DNA of 16,666 nt from Phil1 sp963643205 (GCA_963643205.1 CAVIJJ010000028.1:1-16666); one strand, 5' to 3'. Counted from the stretch's first letter, positions 7,576 to 14,249 are shown. The notes: a model not told the origin generated them from the letters alone. Program-made: numbers and translations.

Positions 7576-9134
7576 TCTGCTGCCACCTTCCCTTTCATAA
7601 CCTCAATAAAGGGATTGAAGTACTTATCATCCTTCACAACAACGCCCGCAAGGCCCTTGCCGCCGTCCTTAGGACGCTTTACGTCGGCAAATATGCCCTT
7701 TTCGATGGTGGTGAACAGGCCCAGCTTCTCAATCTCGACAAGAAGATCGGCAGCCTTGGTAAGAACCTCGTTCGCGCGGGTTTGTATTATGCCGCCGTCC
7801 TTGTAGGTAAGCTCGTCGCCAAGGTCCTTCATGGTGCGGAAAATGTACTGCGCGTTTTCTATTGAAAGGGCGCGGTCGCTCATGAACGGGGTATGTATGG
7901 CCTCGGTGAGCATGCCCAGCAGGTGCAGCTTCTGTCCGGTCAGTATGGTGACCATGTTGAACAGGGCATCCTGTATATGGCCGCGGAAAATATTGCCGGT
8001 CATGAACTTCGTGGGCGGCATGTATTTAAGCGGCGCGTTGGGGAATATTTCGCGGGCCATCTGCGCCTGGGCCAGCTCGTAAAGGAAGGTATCCTCAACG
8101 GAGGGATCCATTTCAAAGGCGTGGCCAAGACCCATCTGCTCTTCCCTCATGCCGGCTTCCTTAGCGAAAGCCTCGTTTATGAACTGGGAAGCGAGCACGG
8201 TGTGCGCGGCGGCGATAGCGTCGTCAGTGGTAAGGTAGTTATCCTCGCCCGTGTTTATAATAACGCCGGCATAGCCGTTTATAACGCGGGAGAAGTACTG
8301 GTCAACTATGGTGCGCTGCATGTTTATATCGCGGAAAAGAATTCCGTACAGCGCGTCGTTAAGCATAACGTCCAGCCTTTCAAGGGCGCCCATGGCGGCG
8401 ATTTCAGGCATGCACAGGCCGGAGCAGTAGTTGCACAGGCGAATGTAGCGATGCTGTTCCTCACCAACCTCATCAAGGGCGGCGCGCATCAGGCGGAAGT
8501 TTTCCTGGGTGGCGTAGGTACCGCCGAAGCCCTCTGTGGTGGCGCCGTAAGGCACGTAGTCCAGCAGGCTCTGGCCGGTGGTACGGATAACGGCTATAAT
8601 GTCCGCGCCCTGCTTGGCGGCGGCCTTAGCCTGGGTTATATCCTCATATATATTGCCGGTGGCGACTATAACATAAAGGTAGGGGCCTTCCTTGTCGCCG
8701 AAGCAGCTAAGATATTCGTTGCGGCTCTTAACGTTTTCATTAATGCGCGCTACGGTCTTGTCAACTATGGGCATTATGGCGGCGCGGATTTCATCGTCGC
8801 TATGGGCGGGCAGCTTGCTCATGTCAAGCTCGCCGCGGTCTATGGCCTCGGCCACGCCCTGCGGATCAAGTCCGGTTTCTACCATTGCGTTGCCAATGTA
8901 CCATGCCGCGCCAACGGGCAGTATGGAATTGGCCATAAGATGGTCAACCACCACGTTGGGCATGGGGACGTCCATTTCGTTAACGCCGTCAATACCCAGC
9001 AGGCGGCAAACCGCGCGCTCTACGGTAACCGTGGTATGCTGATCGATAAACGCCTGGGTATCCTTGGCGATATGGGCCGCGGACTGGCGGGCGCGATCAA
9101 CAAGCTCGGTATTCAGATTGAGTTTGCTCTGCAT
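7572..9134 (-). CDS. kamD: Lysine 5,6-aminomutase, alpha (PLP-binding) subunit
   Basis: A 520-residue alpha subunit, close to the roughly 516 of the Clostridium sticklandii enzyme. The TIM-barrel residues recalled as PLP contacts there occur at the same numbers: Arg184 and Ser189 (IRTTGQS), Ser238 (NYCSG), Tyr263 (DALYG) and Asn299 (EDN). This supports an active enzyme rather than the related ornithine 4,5-aminomutase, whose large subunit has a different, fused layout. GGGAGG lies 6 bases before the ATG at 9134. A strong GC-rich hairpin separates it from kamA upstream. Its Ile codons lean to ATA, unlike kamA. No KamB/KamC-like reactivating ATPase is encoded nearby, so the organism must supply one elsewhere or manage without. 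Confidence 0.96.
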   Translation of the reverse strand: MQSKLNLNTELVDRARQSAAHIAKDTQAFIDQHTTVTVERAVCRLLGIDGVNEMDVPMPNVVVDHLMANSILPVGAAWYIGNAMVETGLDPQGVAEAIDRGELDMSKLPAHSDDEIRAAIMPIVDKTVARINENVKSRNEYLSCFGDKEGPYLYVIVATGNIYEDITQAKAAAKQGADIIAVIRTTGQSLLDYVPYGATTEGFGGTYATQENFRLMRAALDEVGEEQHRYIRLCNYCSGLCMPEIAAMGALERLDVMLNDALYGILFRDINMQRTIVDQYFSRVINGYAGVIINTGEDNYLTTDDAIAAAHTVLASQFINEAFAKEAGMREEQMGLGHAFEMDPSVEDTFLYELAQAQMAREIFPNAPLKYMPPTKFMTGNIFRGHIQDALFNMVTILTGQKLHLLGMLTEAIHTPFMSDRALSIENAQYIFRTMKDLGDELTYKDGGIIQTRANEVLTKAADLLVEIEKLGLFTTIEKGIFADVKRPKDGGKGLAGVVVKDDKYFNPFIEVMKGKVAAE

Positions 9135-9165
9135 TTATAACCTCCCGATAAGTTCAATGCCGTGA

Positions 9166-9185
9166 GGGAGGGTGTTAGCCCTCCC
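9166..9185 (-). other. Intercistronic hairpin kamA/kamD
   Basis: A perfect 7-base-pair inverted repeat, GGGAGGG (9166-9172) and CCCTCCC (9179-9185), with a 6-base loop. No U-tract follows on the minus strand, so it is not a standard terminator. It more likely stabilises or divides the mRNA between kamA and kamD. Confidence 0.6.
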
Positions 9186-9209
9186 CCATAGCAAGGGTCA
9201 ATTTTGTAA

Positions 9210-10484
9210 TTACTTCTGTTCCTTCTGCCTGTCGGCATAGCGATCTTTACGGAGCAGCTTGGTGGGCTCCAGATACTTCTGAGCGGTGCCCTGAGCAAGG
9301 CCGGCAACACCGGTCTTAGCGGCAACCTTGCGCTTGCCTTCGCAAACGTCGCAATGGCACTCGTTGCTGTAATGCTCGGGCTCGGTATAGGTGGTGATAA
9401 CGCCCTCGAAGTTGCGCAGTATAACCTTGCGCGGGGTCTGGCTTATAACATAGGTGGGCATTACGGGAGTCTTGCCGCCGCCGCCGGGTGCGTCAACCAC
9501 GAAGGTGGGTACGCAATAGCCGCTGGTATGGCCGCGCAGGGCTTCCATGATTTCAATACCCTTGGAAACGGGGGTACGGAAGTGGCTCAGGCCCAGGGAC
9601 GGGTCGCAAGCGTAAATGTAGTAAGGACGGACGCGGATGCGAACAAGCTCGTTGACCAGCTTGAGCATTACGTGTACGCAGTCGTTTACGCCGGCAAGCA
9701 GAACGCTCTGGTTGCCGAGGGGGATACCGGCGTTAGCCAGCATCTCGCAGGCGCGCTTGGACTCTTCGGTGATTTCGTTGGGATGGTTGAAGTGAGTGTT
9801 CAGCCATACGGGATGATACTTGCTCAGTATCTGGCACAGATGCGGGGTAATCCTCTGCGGCATGACAACAGGGGTACGGGAGCCGAGGCGGACGATCTCA
9901 ACATGGGGGATCTCGCGCAGCTTGCCGATGATGTAGTCAAGCATTTCGTCGCTTACCATCAGGCAGTCGCCGCCGGAAAGCAGAACGTCGCGTACTTCGG
10001 GATGGTTGCGTACATATTCGATGCAGGTGTCGATCTGGCTCTTGGCCACTTCGCAGTCATGCTGACCGGCGAAACGACGACGGGTGCAATGACGGCAGTA
10101 CATGCTGCACTGGTCGGTGATCAGAAGCAGTACGCGGTCGGGATACCTGTGGGTAAGGCCGGGGCAGGGGGAGTCGATATCCTCGTGCAGGGGGTCGGCA
10201 TCCTCATAGTCGGCGAACTCAAGCTCATGCTCGGTAGGTATGGCCTGCTTACGGATAGGATCGTAAGGATTGTTAAGATCGATAAGTGAGAGATAGTAGG
10301 GGGTGATGGCCATGCGGAGCCTGCCCAGCGTAGCCTTTATGCCCTTTTCCTCGTCTTCGGTAAGGGTGATGTACTTCTTAAGGTCCTCAAGGGTTTCAAC
10401 GCGGTTCTCAACTTGCCATTTCCAGTCGTTCCACTGCTCGTCGGGAATGTCCAGGAACAGGCCGTTTTCTCTGCTCTTCCTCAT
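9210..10484 (-). CDS. kamA: L-lysine 2,3-aminomutase (radical SAM, PLP)
   Basis: A 424-residue radical SAM enzyme converting L-lysine to L-beta-lysine, the first step of the pathway. All key residues of the Clostridium subterminale enzyme appear, shifted by one. Cys126, Cys130 and Cys133 (CSMYCRHC) bind the [4Fe-4S] cluster and SAM. Lys338 in GGGGKTP is the PLP lysine, and Asp294 and Asp331 bind the substrate amino group. Cys269, Cys376, Cys378 and Cys381 are the zinc ligands that tie subunits together. The presence of the zinc cysteines favours the fermentative enzyme over the shorter EpmB or AblA-like relatives. AGGAGA lies 8 bases before the ATG. A hairpin-bearing 104-base gap separates it from kdd. 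Ile codons are strongly ATC-biased, suggesting high expression. Confidence 0.97.
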   Translation of the reverse strand: MRKSRENGLFLDIPDEQWNDWKWQVENRVETLEDLKKYITLTEDEEKGIKATLGRLRMAITPYYLSLIDLNNPYDPIRKQAIPTEHELEFADYEDADPLHEDIDSPCPGLTHRYPDRVLLLITDQCSMYCRHCTRRRFAGQHDCEVAKSQIDTCIEYVRNHPEVRDVLLSGGDCLMVSDEMLDYIIGKLREIPHVEIVRLGSRTPVVMPQRITPHLCQILSKYHPVWLNTHFNHPNEITEESKRACEMLANAGIPLGNQSVLLAGVNDCVHVMLKLVNELVRIRVRPYYIYACDPSLGLSHFRTPVSKGIEIMEALRGHTSGYCVPTFVVDAPGGGGKTPVMPTYVISQTPRKVILRNFEGVITTYTEPEHYSNECHCDVCEGKRKVAAKTGVAGLAQGTAQKYLEPTKLLRKDRYADRQKEQK

Positions 10485-10537
10485 TTTTGTTCTCCTTTTT
10501 ATAAGATTATTCTGAGTTGTGCAACTGATGCCACGAC

Positions 10538-10562
10538 GGGCCTACGGGAAACCCGCAGGCCC
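10538..10562 (-). other. Intercistronic hairpin kdd/kamA
   Basis: Inverted repeat GGGCCT-a-CGGG / CCCG-c-AGGCCC with a 3-base loop and one A/C mismatch, in the 104-base gap between kdd and kamA. A smaller AGTTG/CAACT palindrome lies next to it. No U-tract follows on the coding strand, so an mRNA stability or processing element is more likely than a terminator. Confidence 0.6.
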
Positions 10563-10588
10563 TTGGGCAATAAACTATGCTGTTTTAA

Positions 10589-11629
10589 TTAGCAATACTT
10601 CTCGTCGAACAGCTTGCGGAGCTTGGGGTTCTCGCGCAGCACGTTCAGGGTAATCTCGGCATGGTTCTTGGTGTAGCCGTTGCCGACGATCATGGTGACG
10701 TCCTTGCCAACACCCTCGGCGCCCAGAGCGGCCTTGGTGAAGGAAGTGGCCATGGAGAAGAAGTATACAAGACCGTCGTCACGGACGGGCAGGATAGCGC
10801 TCATCTCGCAGTTCTCGATGTTTACGCAGCAAATGGAGATATCGTACTCCTTGCCATCGTTGGCGGCCAGAGCGGCTTCCAGAACGGCGACAGGCTCGGT
10901 GGCGGAAGCAACGATAACCTTGTTGTATACGCCAAGCTCCATCAGGGCATCAACCTGCTTGGGGTTGCGGACTACGCCGACTACGTTGCCCTTCGGGCCA
11001 ACCTTCTTCATGGCTTCATAGCCGCAAAGAACACCGGACTTGCCGTTTGCGCCAAGGATCAGGACGCTGTCGCCTTCCTTGGGGAGCTTACGGGCCTGGG
11101 CGGGAGCACCGGCTACATCCAGGGCAGCCAGGGCGAGAGGCTCGCTCATGTCATCGGGCAGCTTGGCATACAGGCCGCTCTCGAACAGGATGGCCTTACC
11201 TTCGATATCAACGCGGTCGATATCCTTGTGGATAGCCTTGATCTTGTCAATGCGCAGCGGAGTCATGGACAGGGAGACCAGGGAAGCGATCTTGTCGCCA
11301 ACCTTCAGGTCGCGGTCCTTGAGGTCTTCGCCGATGTAGGAAACCTTGCCGATGAACATGCCGCCGGAACCGGTTACGGGGTTCTGCTGCTTGCCGCGCT
11401 CGGCAACTATGCCAAGGATCATTTCGCCGATCTTCTCCTCGTCGCCGCCGCAGGCCTCAGAAATCTGAGTGAAGGAAGCGGAGTCGATGTTCAGGGAGAT
11501 AACGTCGCACACGATCTCGTTGGAATAGAGAGTGTCCATGTTGTTGTCGATCTTGTAAGCAGCCTGGGTCAGAACGCCCTTGGGCTCGATTACGCGGTGG
11601 ATACCGTACTTGTTGCCTTTAATAGCCAT
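10589..11629 (-). CDS. kdd: L-erythro-3,5-diaminohexanoate dehydrogenase
   Basis: A 346-residue member of the Kdd family, which is distantly related to zinc-type medium-chain dehydrogenases. The family N-terminus GIHRVIEPKGVL (9-20) is plain, as is NPVTGSGGMFIGKV (83-95). The dinucleotide-binding fold SVLILGANGKSGVLCG lies at about 188-203. It oxidises 3,5-diaminohexanoate with NAD(P)+ to 5-amino-3-oxohexanoate, releasing ammonia, and supplies reducing power that Bcd-EtfAB later uses. A strong AGGAGG precedes the ATG at 11629. The gap to kce is 60 bases and contains only a short GACC/GGTC hairpin. Ile codons are nearly all ATC. Confidence 0.95.
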   Translation of the reverse strand: MAIKGNKYGIHRVIEPKGVLTQAAYKIDNNMDTLYSNEIVCDVISLNIDSASFTQISEACGGDEEKIGEMILGIVAERGKQQNPVTGSGGMFIGKVSYIGEDLKDRDLKVGDKIASLVSLSMTPLRIDKIKAIHKDIDRVDIEGKAILFESGLYAKLPDDMSEPLALAALDVAGAPAQARKLPKEGDSVLILGANGKSGVLCGYEAMKKVGPKGNVVGVVRNPKQVDALMELGVYNKVIVASATEPVAVLEAALAANDGKEYDISICCVNIENCEMSAILPVRDDGLVYFFSMATSFTKAALGAEGVGKDVTMIVGNGYTKNHAEITLNVLRENPKLRKLFDEKYC

Positions 11630-11689
11630 TGTTGATTTTCCTCCTAAAAATATATATGGGTTTTGTTATGACCTTACGGTCTTTTTTAA

Positions 11690-12517
11690 TTACTTAAGGG
11701 GCTTAAGGGAAAGGATTTCCCTGGCTTCCGCGGGGGAAGCGATGCCGCGGCCAAGCTCGTTGGCCAGGCGGACTACCTTCTCTACCAGCTCGCCGTTGCT
11801 CTTGGCAAGAACGCCGCGGCTCAGATACAGGTTATCCTCGAAGCCTACGCGTACGTTACCGCCCATTACGATGGTGGGAGCGGCAAGGGTGAAGGCGCTG
11901 CGGCCTACGCCGGTGGCGGTCCAGGTGGAGCCGGCGGGGATGGCGTTTACCAGCCACGCAAGGTTCTGCACGGTAGCGGGGGTGCAGCCGTGTACGCCCA
12001 GAACAAAGTTGAACTGCATGGGAGCGCCGGGGACCTCGCCCTTCTTGGCCATGGTCAGTATAGTGTCGAGATGACCCATCTCAAAGCACTCATACTCGGG
12101 CTTGATGCCGTTCTCTATCATGCGCTTACCGAAGGCGCGCATGGTGGGCATGGTGTTGTCGAATATTTCGTCGCCGAAGTTGCAGGTGCCGCAGTCGAGA
12201 GTGGCCATTTCGGGGAACAGCTCGGTGGGCTGCAGACGCTCTTCGGGGGACATGCCGGTCGCGCCGCCGGTGGAGGGGATCATTATAACGTCGGGCAGCT
12301 CAGCGCGGATAGCGTCCATAACTACACGGAAACGCTCCCTGTCCTGAGTGGGGGTGCCGTCGTCCTCGCGAACGTGAACGTGGATTATGGCCGCGCCCGC
12401 GTCATAAGCCCTTTTGGCCTCGCTTACCATTTCTTCTACGGTATAAGGAACGTTGGGATTCTGCTTCTTGGTAACTTCCGCGCCGCAGATAGCAGCGGTG
12501 ATTATAAGCTTTTCCAT
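11690..12517 (-). CDS. kce: 3-keto-5-aminohexanoate cleavage enzyme
   Basis: A 275-residue TIM-barrel enzyme of the BKACE (DUF849) family. It joins 5-amino-3-oxohexanoate with acetyl-CoA to give acetoacetate and 3-aminobutyryl-CoA, with no free CoA-ester cost. His46 and His48 (HVH) and Glu227 (GFEDN) are the zinc ligands; they match His46, His48 and Glu230 of the Cloacimonas enzyme. Asp228, Arg223 and Ser82 (PSTGG) fit the catalytic set with the same small shift. Glu14 in GAEVTK fits the amino-group pocket expected for this substrate. BKACE enzymes vary in substrate, but the position between kal and kdd makes the lysine assignment firm. GGAG lies about 8 bases before the ATG at 12517. Confidence 0.96.
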   Translation of the reverse strand: MEKLIITAAICGAEVTKKQNPNVPYTVEEMVSEAKRAYDAGAAIIHVHVREDDGTPTQDRERFRVVMDAIRAELPDVIMIPSTGGATGMSPEERLQPTELFPEMATLDCGTCNFGDEIFDNTMPTMRAFGKRMIENGIKPEYECFEMGHLDTILTMAKKGEVPGAPMQFNFVLGVHGCTPATVQNLAWLVNAIPAGSTWTATGVGRSAFTLAAPTIVMGGNVRVGFEDNLYLSRGVLAKSNGELVEKVVRLANELGRGIASPAEAREILSLKPLK

Positions 12518-12543
12518 CAGTTTTCTCCTTTTCTGATATGGTA

Positions 12544-12566
12544 GGGCGGGGTTATTCGCTCCGCCC
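12544..12566 (-). other. Intercistronic hairpin kal/kce
   Basis: Inverted repeat GGGCGG (12544-12549) / CCGCCC (12561-12566) in the 68-base gap between kal and kce. It lacks a U-tract on the coding strand. It is the third GC-rich junction hairpin in the upstream half of the operon. Confidence 0.55.
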
Positions 12567-12585
12567 GTTAAGCCGATTGTTTAAT

Positions 12586-12984
12586 TTAGTGCTGTATGCG
12601 CTGGCAATCCTTGGGGGTTACGCAAGTGCCGTGAGCGCGGCATACCACGATGGGCTCCTCCAGGAACTCGGCAGCGGAAGGGCTGATTTCCGGGCAGGAA
12701 CGGATGACCTTGCGAGCCTCAAAGCTCATGGTGCGGCTGGAATTGCCTACGCGCTCCAGAACACCAACGGCCTCGATGTAATCGCCGGCGTAAACGGGGG
12801 CAAGGAATTCTACCTTGTCATAAGCGCAGAACAGACCCTCATCACCGTCGTAACGGATAAGAAGCTCGGTAGCGACATCGCCAAACAGGTGCACCATATG
12901 CGCGCCGTCAACAAGGTTTCCGCCGTAATGTGCATCCTCGGCACCCATCCTGAGCCTGATCGTTGAAGTGATCTTATCGTCCAT
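12586..12984 (-). CDS. kal: 3-aminobutyryl-CoA ammonia-lyase
   Basis: A 132-residue single hotdog-fold protein, of the size expected for Kal. The first strand-helix part reads RMGAEDAHYGGNLVDGAHMVHLFGDVATE, with the DAHYGG and LVDGAHM stretches typical of the family. KVEFLAPVYAGDYIEAVG (about 57-74) is the usual hotdog sheet. It removes ammonia from L-3-aminobutyryl-CoA to give crotonyl-CoA, which the distal genes reduce. It is the first gene of the operon, with AGGAGG 8 bases before the ATG at 12984, and lies behind a leader of about 370 nucleotides holding the lysine riboswitch. Hotdog folds alone are not diagnostic, but its place beside kce makes the call secure. Confidence 0.93.
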   Translation of the reverse strand: MDDKITSTIRLRMGAEDAHYGGNLVDGAHMVHLFGDVATELLIRYDGDEGLFCAYDKVEFLAPVYAGDYIEAVGVLERVGNSSRTMSFEARKVIRSCPEISPSAAEFLEEPIVVCRAHGTCVTPKDCQRIQH

Positions 12985-13135
12985 AGTTAGTTCCTCCTGT
13001 TATTAATTAGTAATTTCTATGGGAAATCTGTTTATTAAATTTTAACGCTTATAAATGATTATCTGCCCCGCTGGGTGAACGGCTCGGGCGCACCCTGCCG
13101 CTTTTTGAAGGGCGGATAGCGCACCATCTTATAAG
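12985..13135 (-). other. Leader segment between riboswitch terminator and kal
   Basis: About 150 noncoding bases after the terminator U-tract. They contain possible hairpins (GGGTG 13073-13077 with CACCC 13091-13095; a CCGC/GCGG pair near 13107-13124) and end in the AACAGGAGGAA ribosome binding site of kal. None of the hairpins is followed by a U-run. I see no second aptamer. Confidence 0.45.
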
Positions 13136-13178
13136 AAAACAAAAACTATCGACACAACCAAAACCGGCGCATCGATAG
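13136..13178 (-). terminator. Riboswitch-controlled intrinsic terminator
   Basis: On the minus strand the arms CTATCGATGCG and TGTGTCGATAG pair over 11 positions (three G-U). The perfect 7-base core is 13172-13178 with 13146-13152, and two further C-G pairs are possible with a bulge. TTTTTGTTTTC follows directly. The first five bases of the 5' arm (CTATC, 13174-13178) are also the 3' strand of riboswitch helix P1, so the two structures exclude each other. Confidence 0.85.
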
Positions 13179-13340
13179 CTCTTCATCATTAGTAAAGATG
13201 ACAGTCGCAACGCACTGGCCGCTGCGCCCAAGCAAGGTGCCGGTATCTCGCCCTGCTTTCGGCGGAAGTCACATTCGCATGCACCATCGGGCCTACCGCC
13301 CTTAACATGTGCAGATTACCTTGGCCTCCGCGCCTCTATC
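13174..13340 (-). promoter_or_regulatory. Lysine riboswitch (L box)
   Basis: The minus strand carries the conserved pieces of the lysine aptamer in order. These are P1 5' strand and core GATAGAGGCGCG, the GGTAA and TTAAGGGCGG part of the P2 arm, CTTCCGCCGAAAGC, and TTGCTTGGGC. P5 follows as GACTGTCATC / GATGA, then GAAGAGCTATC closing P1. The length of about 167 bases fits the class. It lies 10-20 bases after a consensus promoter and upstream of kal, so it controls the whole lysine fermentation operon. Helix P1 is short (GATAG/CTATC plus a U-G), and its 3' strand is shared with the terminator downstream. The arrangement predicts that lysine turns expression on. The aptamer call is made by eye from consensus blocks, not by covariance search. 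Confidence 0.94.
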
Positions 13341-13364
13341 ATTCGATATTCAATTAACGAATAC

Positions 13365-13393
13365 ATTATATTATTCAAAATGCCCTCTGTCAA
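13365..13393 (-). promoter_or_regulatory. Consensus sigma-A promoter of the lysine operon
   Basis: Minus strand TTGACA (13388-13393), a 17-base spacer, and TATAAT (13365-13370): both hexamers are perfect. Transcription should start near 13357, just ahead of riboswitch helix P1. It is the only convincing promoter seen for the eleven-gene operon. Confidence 0.92.
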
Positions 13394-13441
13394 GCATTCT
13401 TCGCCCGTTTAGGCATCTTTTTTTGCACTTTTCATGTTCTC

Positions 13442-14116
13442 TTAATGCATTTTTAACGCTTTGTACACATGTGTAGACAGCTTCTTAACATTGCCCCTTC
13501 CGGCTATGCCCCAAACCGCCGCGCCAAGGGCCAATCCGCCCGCGACATCAAGCACGTAATGCTGCTTTACAAACACCGTTGCCGCGCACACAAGCGCAAG
13601 CATAACGCACGAAAACGCCCTGTACGCCCGCCCGGCGTTAGGGCAGCCGAGCGAGGCTGCCGCGCAAAGAAACGCCAGCATGCAATGCATACTCGGGAAA
13701 AGGTTTAAGGGAGCGTCGGACGCGCAGATCACGCCGTATATAAAGCCCCACACGCCACTTGCCGCTTCAACGGGCCTGGTTATGGTTGTTGGCCAGAGCA
13801 AATACATCGTAAAGCAAACCATGTATCCCATTACGGCGGCGGTGAACAGGCGGGCGAACCCGTCCTCGGTTTTATAAACAATATAGAACGTTAACGCCCA
13901 GTGCGCGAAGCAGCCCACGTACGGAATGAGAAAGCCTGGCAGGAAGGGTATAAGCGAATCGAGCGCGGTGGCCATGGTGTGCGTCCGTAATCCCGCGGCC
14001 TCGGTTATGAATTGCGCCAGCCAATATATTACGCATTGTATTATCAGCGTGCCCGCCGCGAGCAGCGCCGCGCGGGTATCGATTTTATTAAAAAGAGCGG
14101 ATGATTTGCCACTCAT
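13442..14116 (-). CDS. PAP2_3 (AUR1-like) membrane phosphatase-family protein
   Basis: A 224-residue polytopic membrane protein with about six hydrophobic segments. The PAP2 active-site pieces are TITRP (Arg114), LFPSMH (141-144) and KQHYVLDVAGG (His186, Asp190). The classic motif-1 lysine is missing (Leu107), and the SR of motif 3 is replaced. Both points fit the PAP2_3 or inositol-phosphorylceramide-synthase-like branch better than classic lipid phosphatases. It probably acts on a lipid phosphate or transfers a phospho-head group at the membrane; the substrate is unknown. The ATG at 14116 (MSGKSS) is preferred over the upstream TTG at 14137 because GGAGGA lies between them, 10 bases before the ATG. 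No clear terminator separates it from the lysine operon promoter, so some read-through into the riboswitch leader is possible. Confidence 0.85.
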   Translation of the reverse strand: MSGKSSALFNKIDTRAALLAAGTLIIQCVIYWLAQFITEAAGLRTHTMATALDSLIPFLPGFLIPYVGCFAHWALTFYIVYKTEDGFARLFTAAVMGYMVCFTMYLLWPTTITRPVEAASGVWGFIYGVICASDAPLNLFPSMHCMLAFLCAAASLGCPNAGRAYRAFSCVMLALVCAATVFVKQHYVLDVAGGLALGAAVWGIAGRGNVKKLSTHVYKALKMH

Positions 14117-14249
14117 TTTGCAAGTTCCTCCGAACAATATTTCATAAACAAAAAAACGGCTCGGATCAACGCTCCTTCGCGGCTTTTGAGAGACCTGAAA
14201 TAAGCCGCCGGGAAACGCTGTAAATTATCAAACATCCTCGCCTGATACT

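Noticed and set aside
7572..9134. Ornithine 4,5-aminomutase as an alternative for kamDE
   Set aside because: The size split (520 + 263 residues), residue numbering and neighbours kdd, kce and kal match lysine 5,6-aminomutase.
2125..9140. Long plus-strand open frames (2125-3960, 5218-7806, 7893-9140 and others)
   Set aside because: They lie antisense to well-recognised minus-strand enzymes, show no family motifs and have low-complexity compositions. They are products of the biased codon use of the real genes.
11670..11687. GACC/GGTC hairpin plus T6 on the plus strand, as a terminator
   Set aside because: The stem is only four base pairs and no plus-strand gene ends there; on the coding strand the T-run becomes an A-run upstream of the hairpin.
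13049..13231. 60-codon minus-strand open frame in the leader
   Set aside because: It overlaps the lysine aptamer and terminator and has no ribosome binding site; the sequence is explained by RNA structure.
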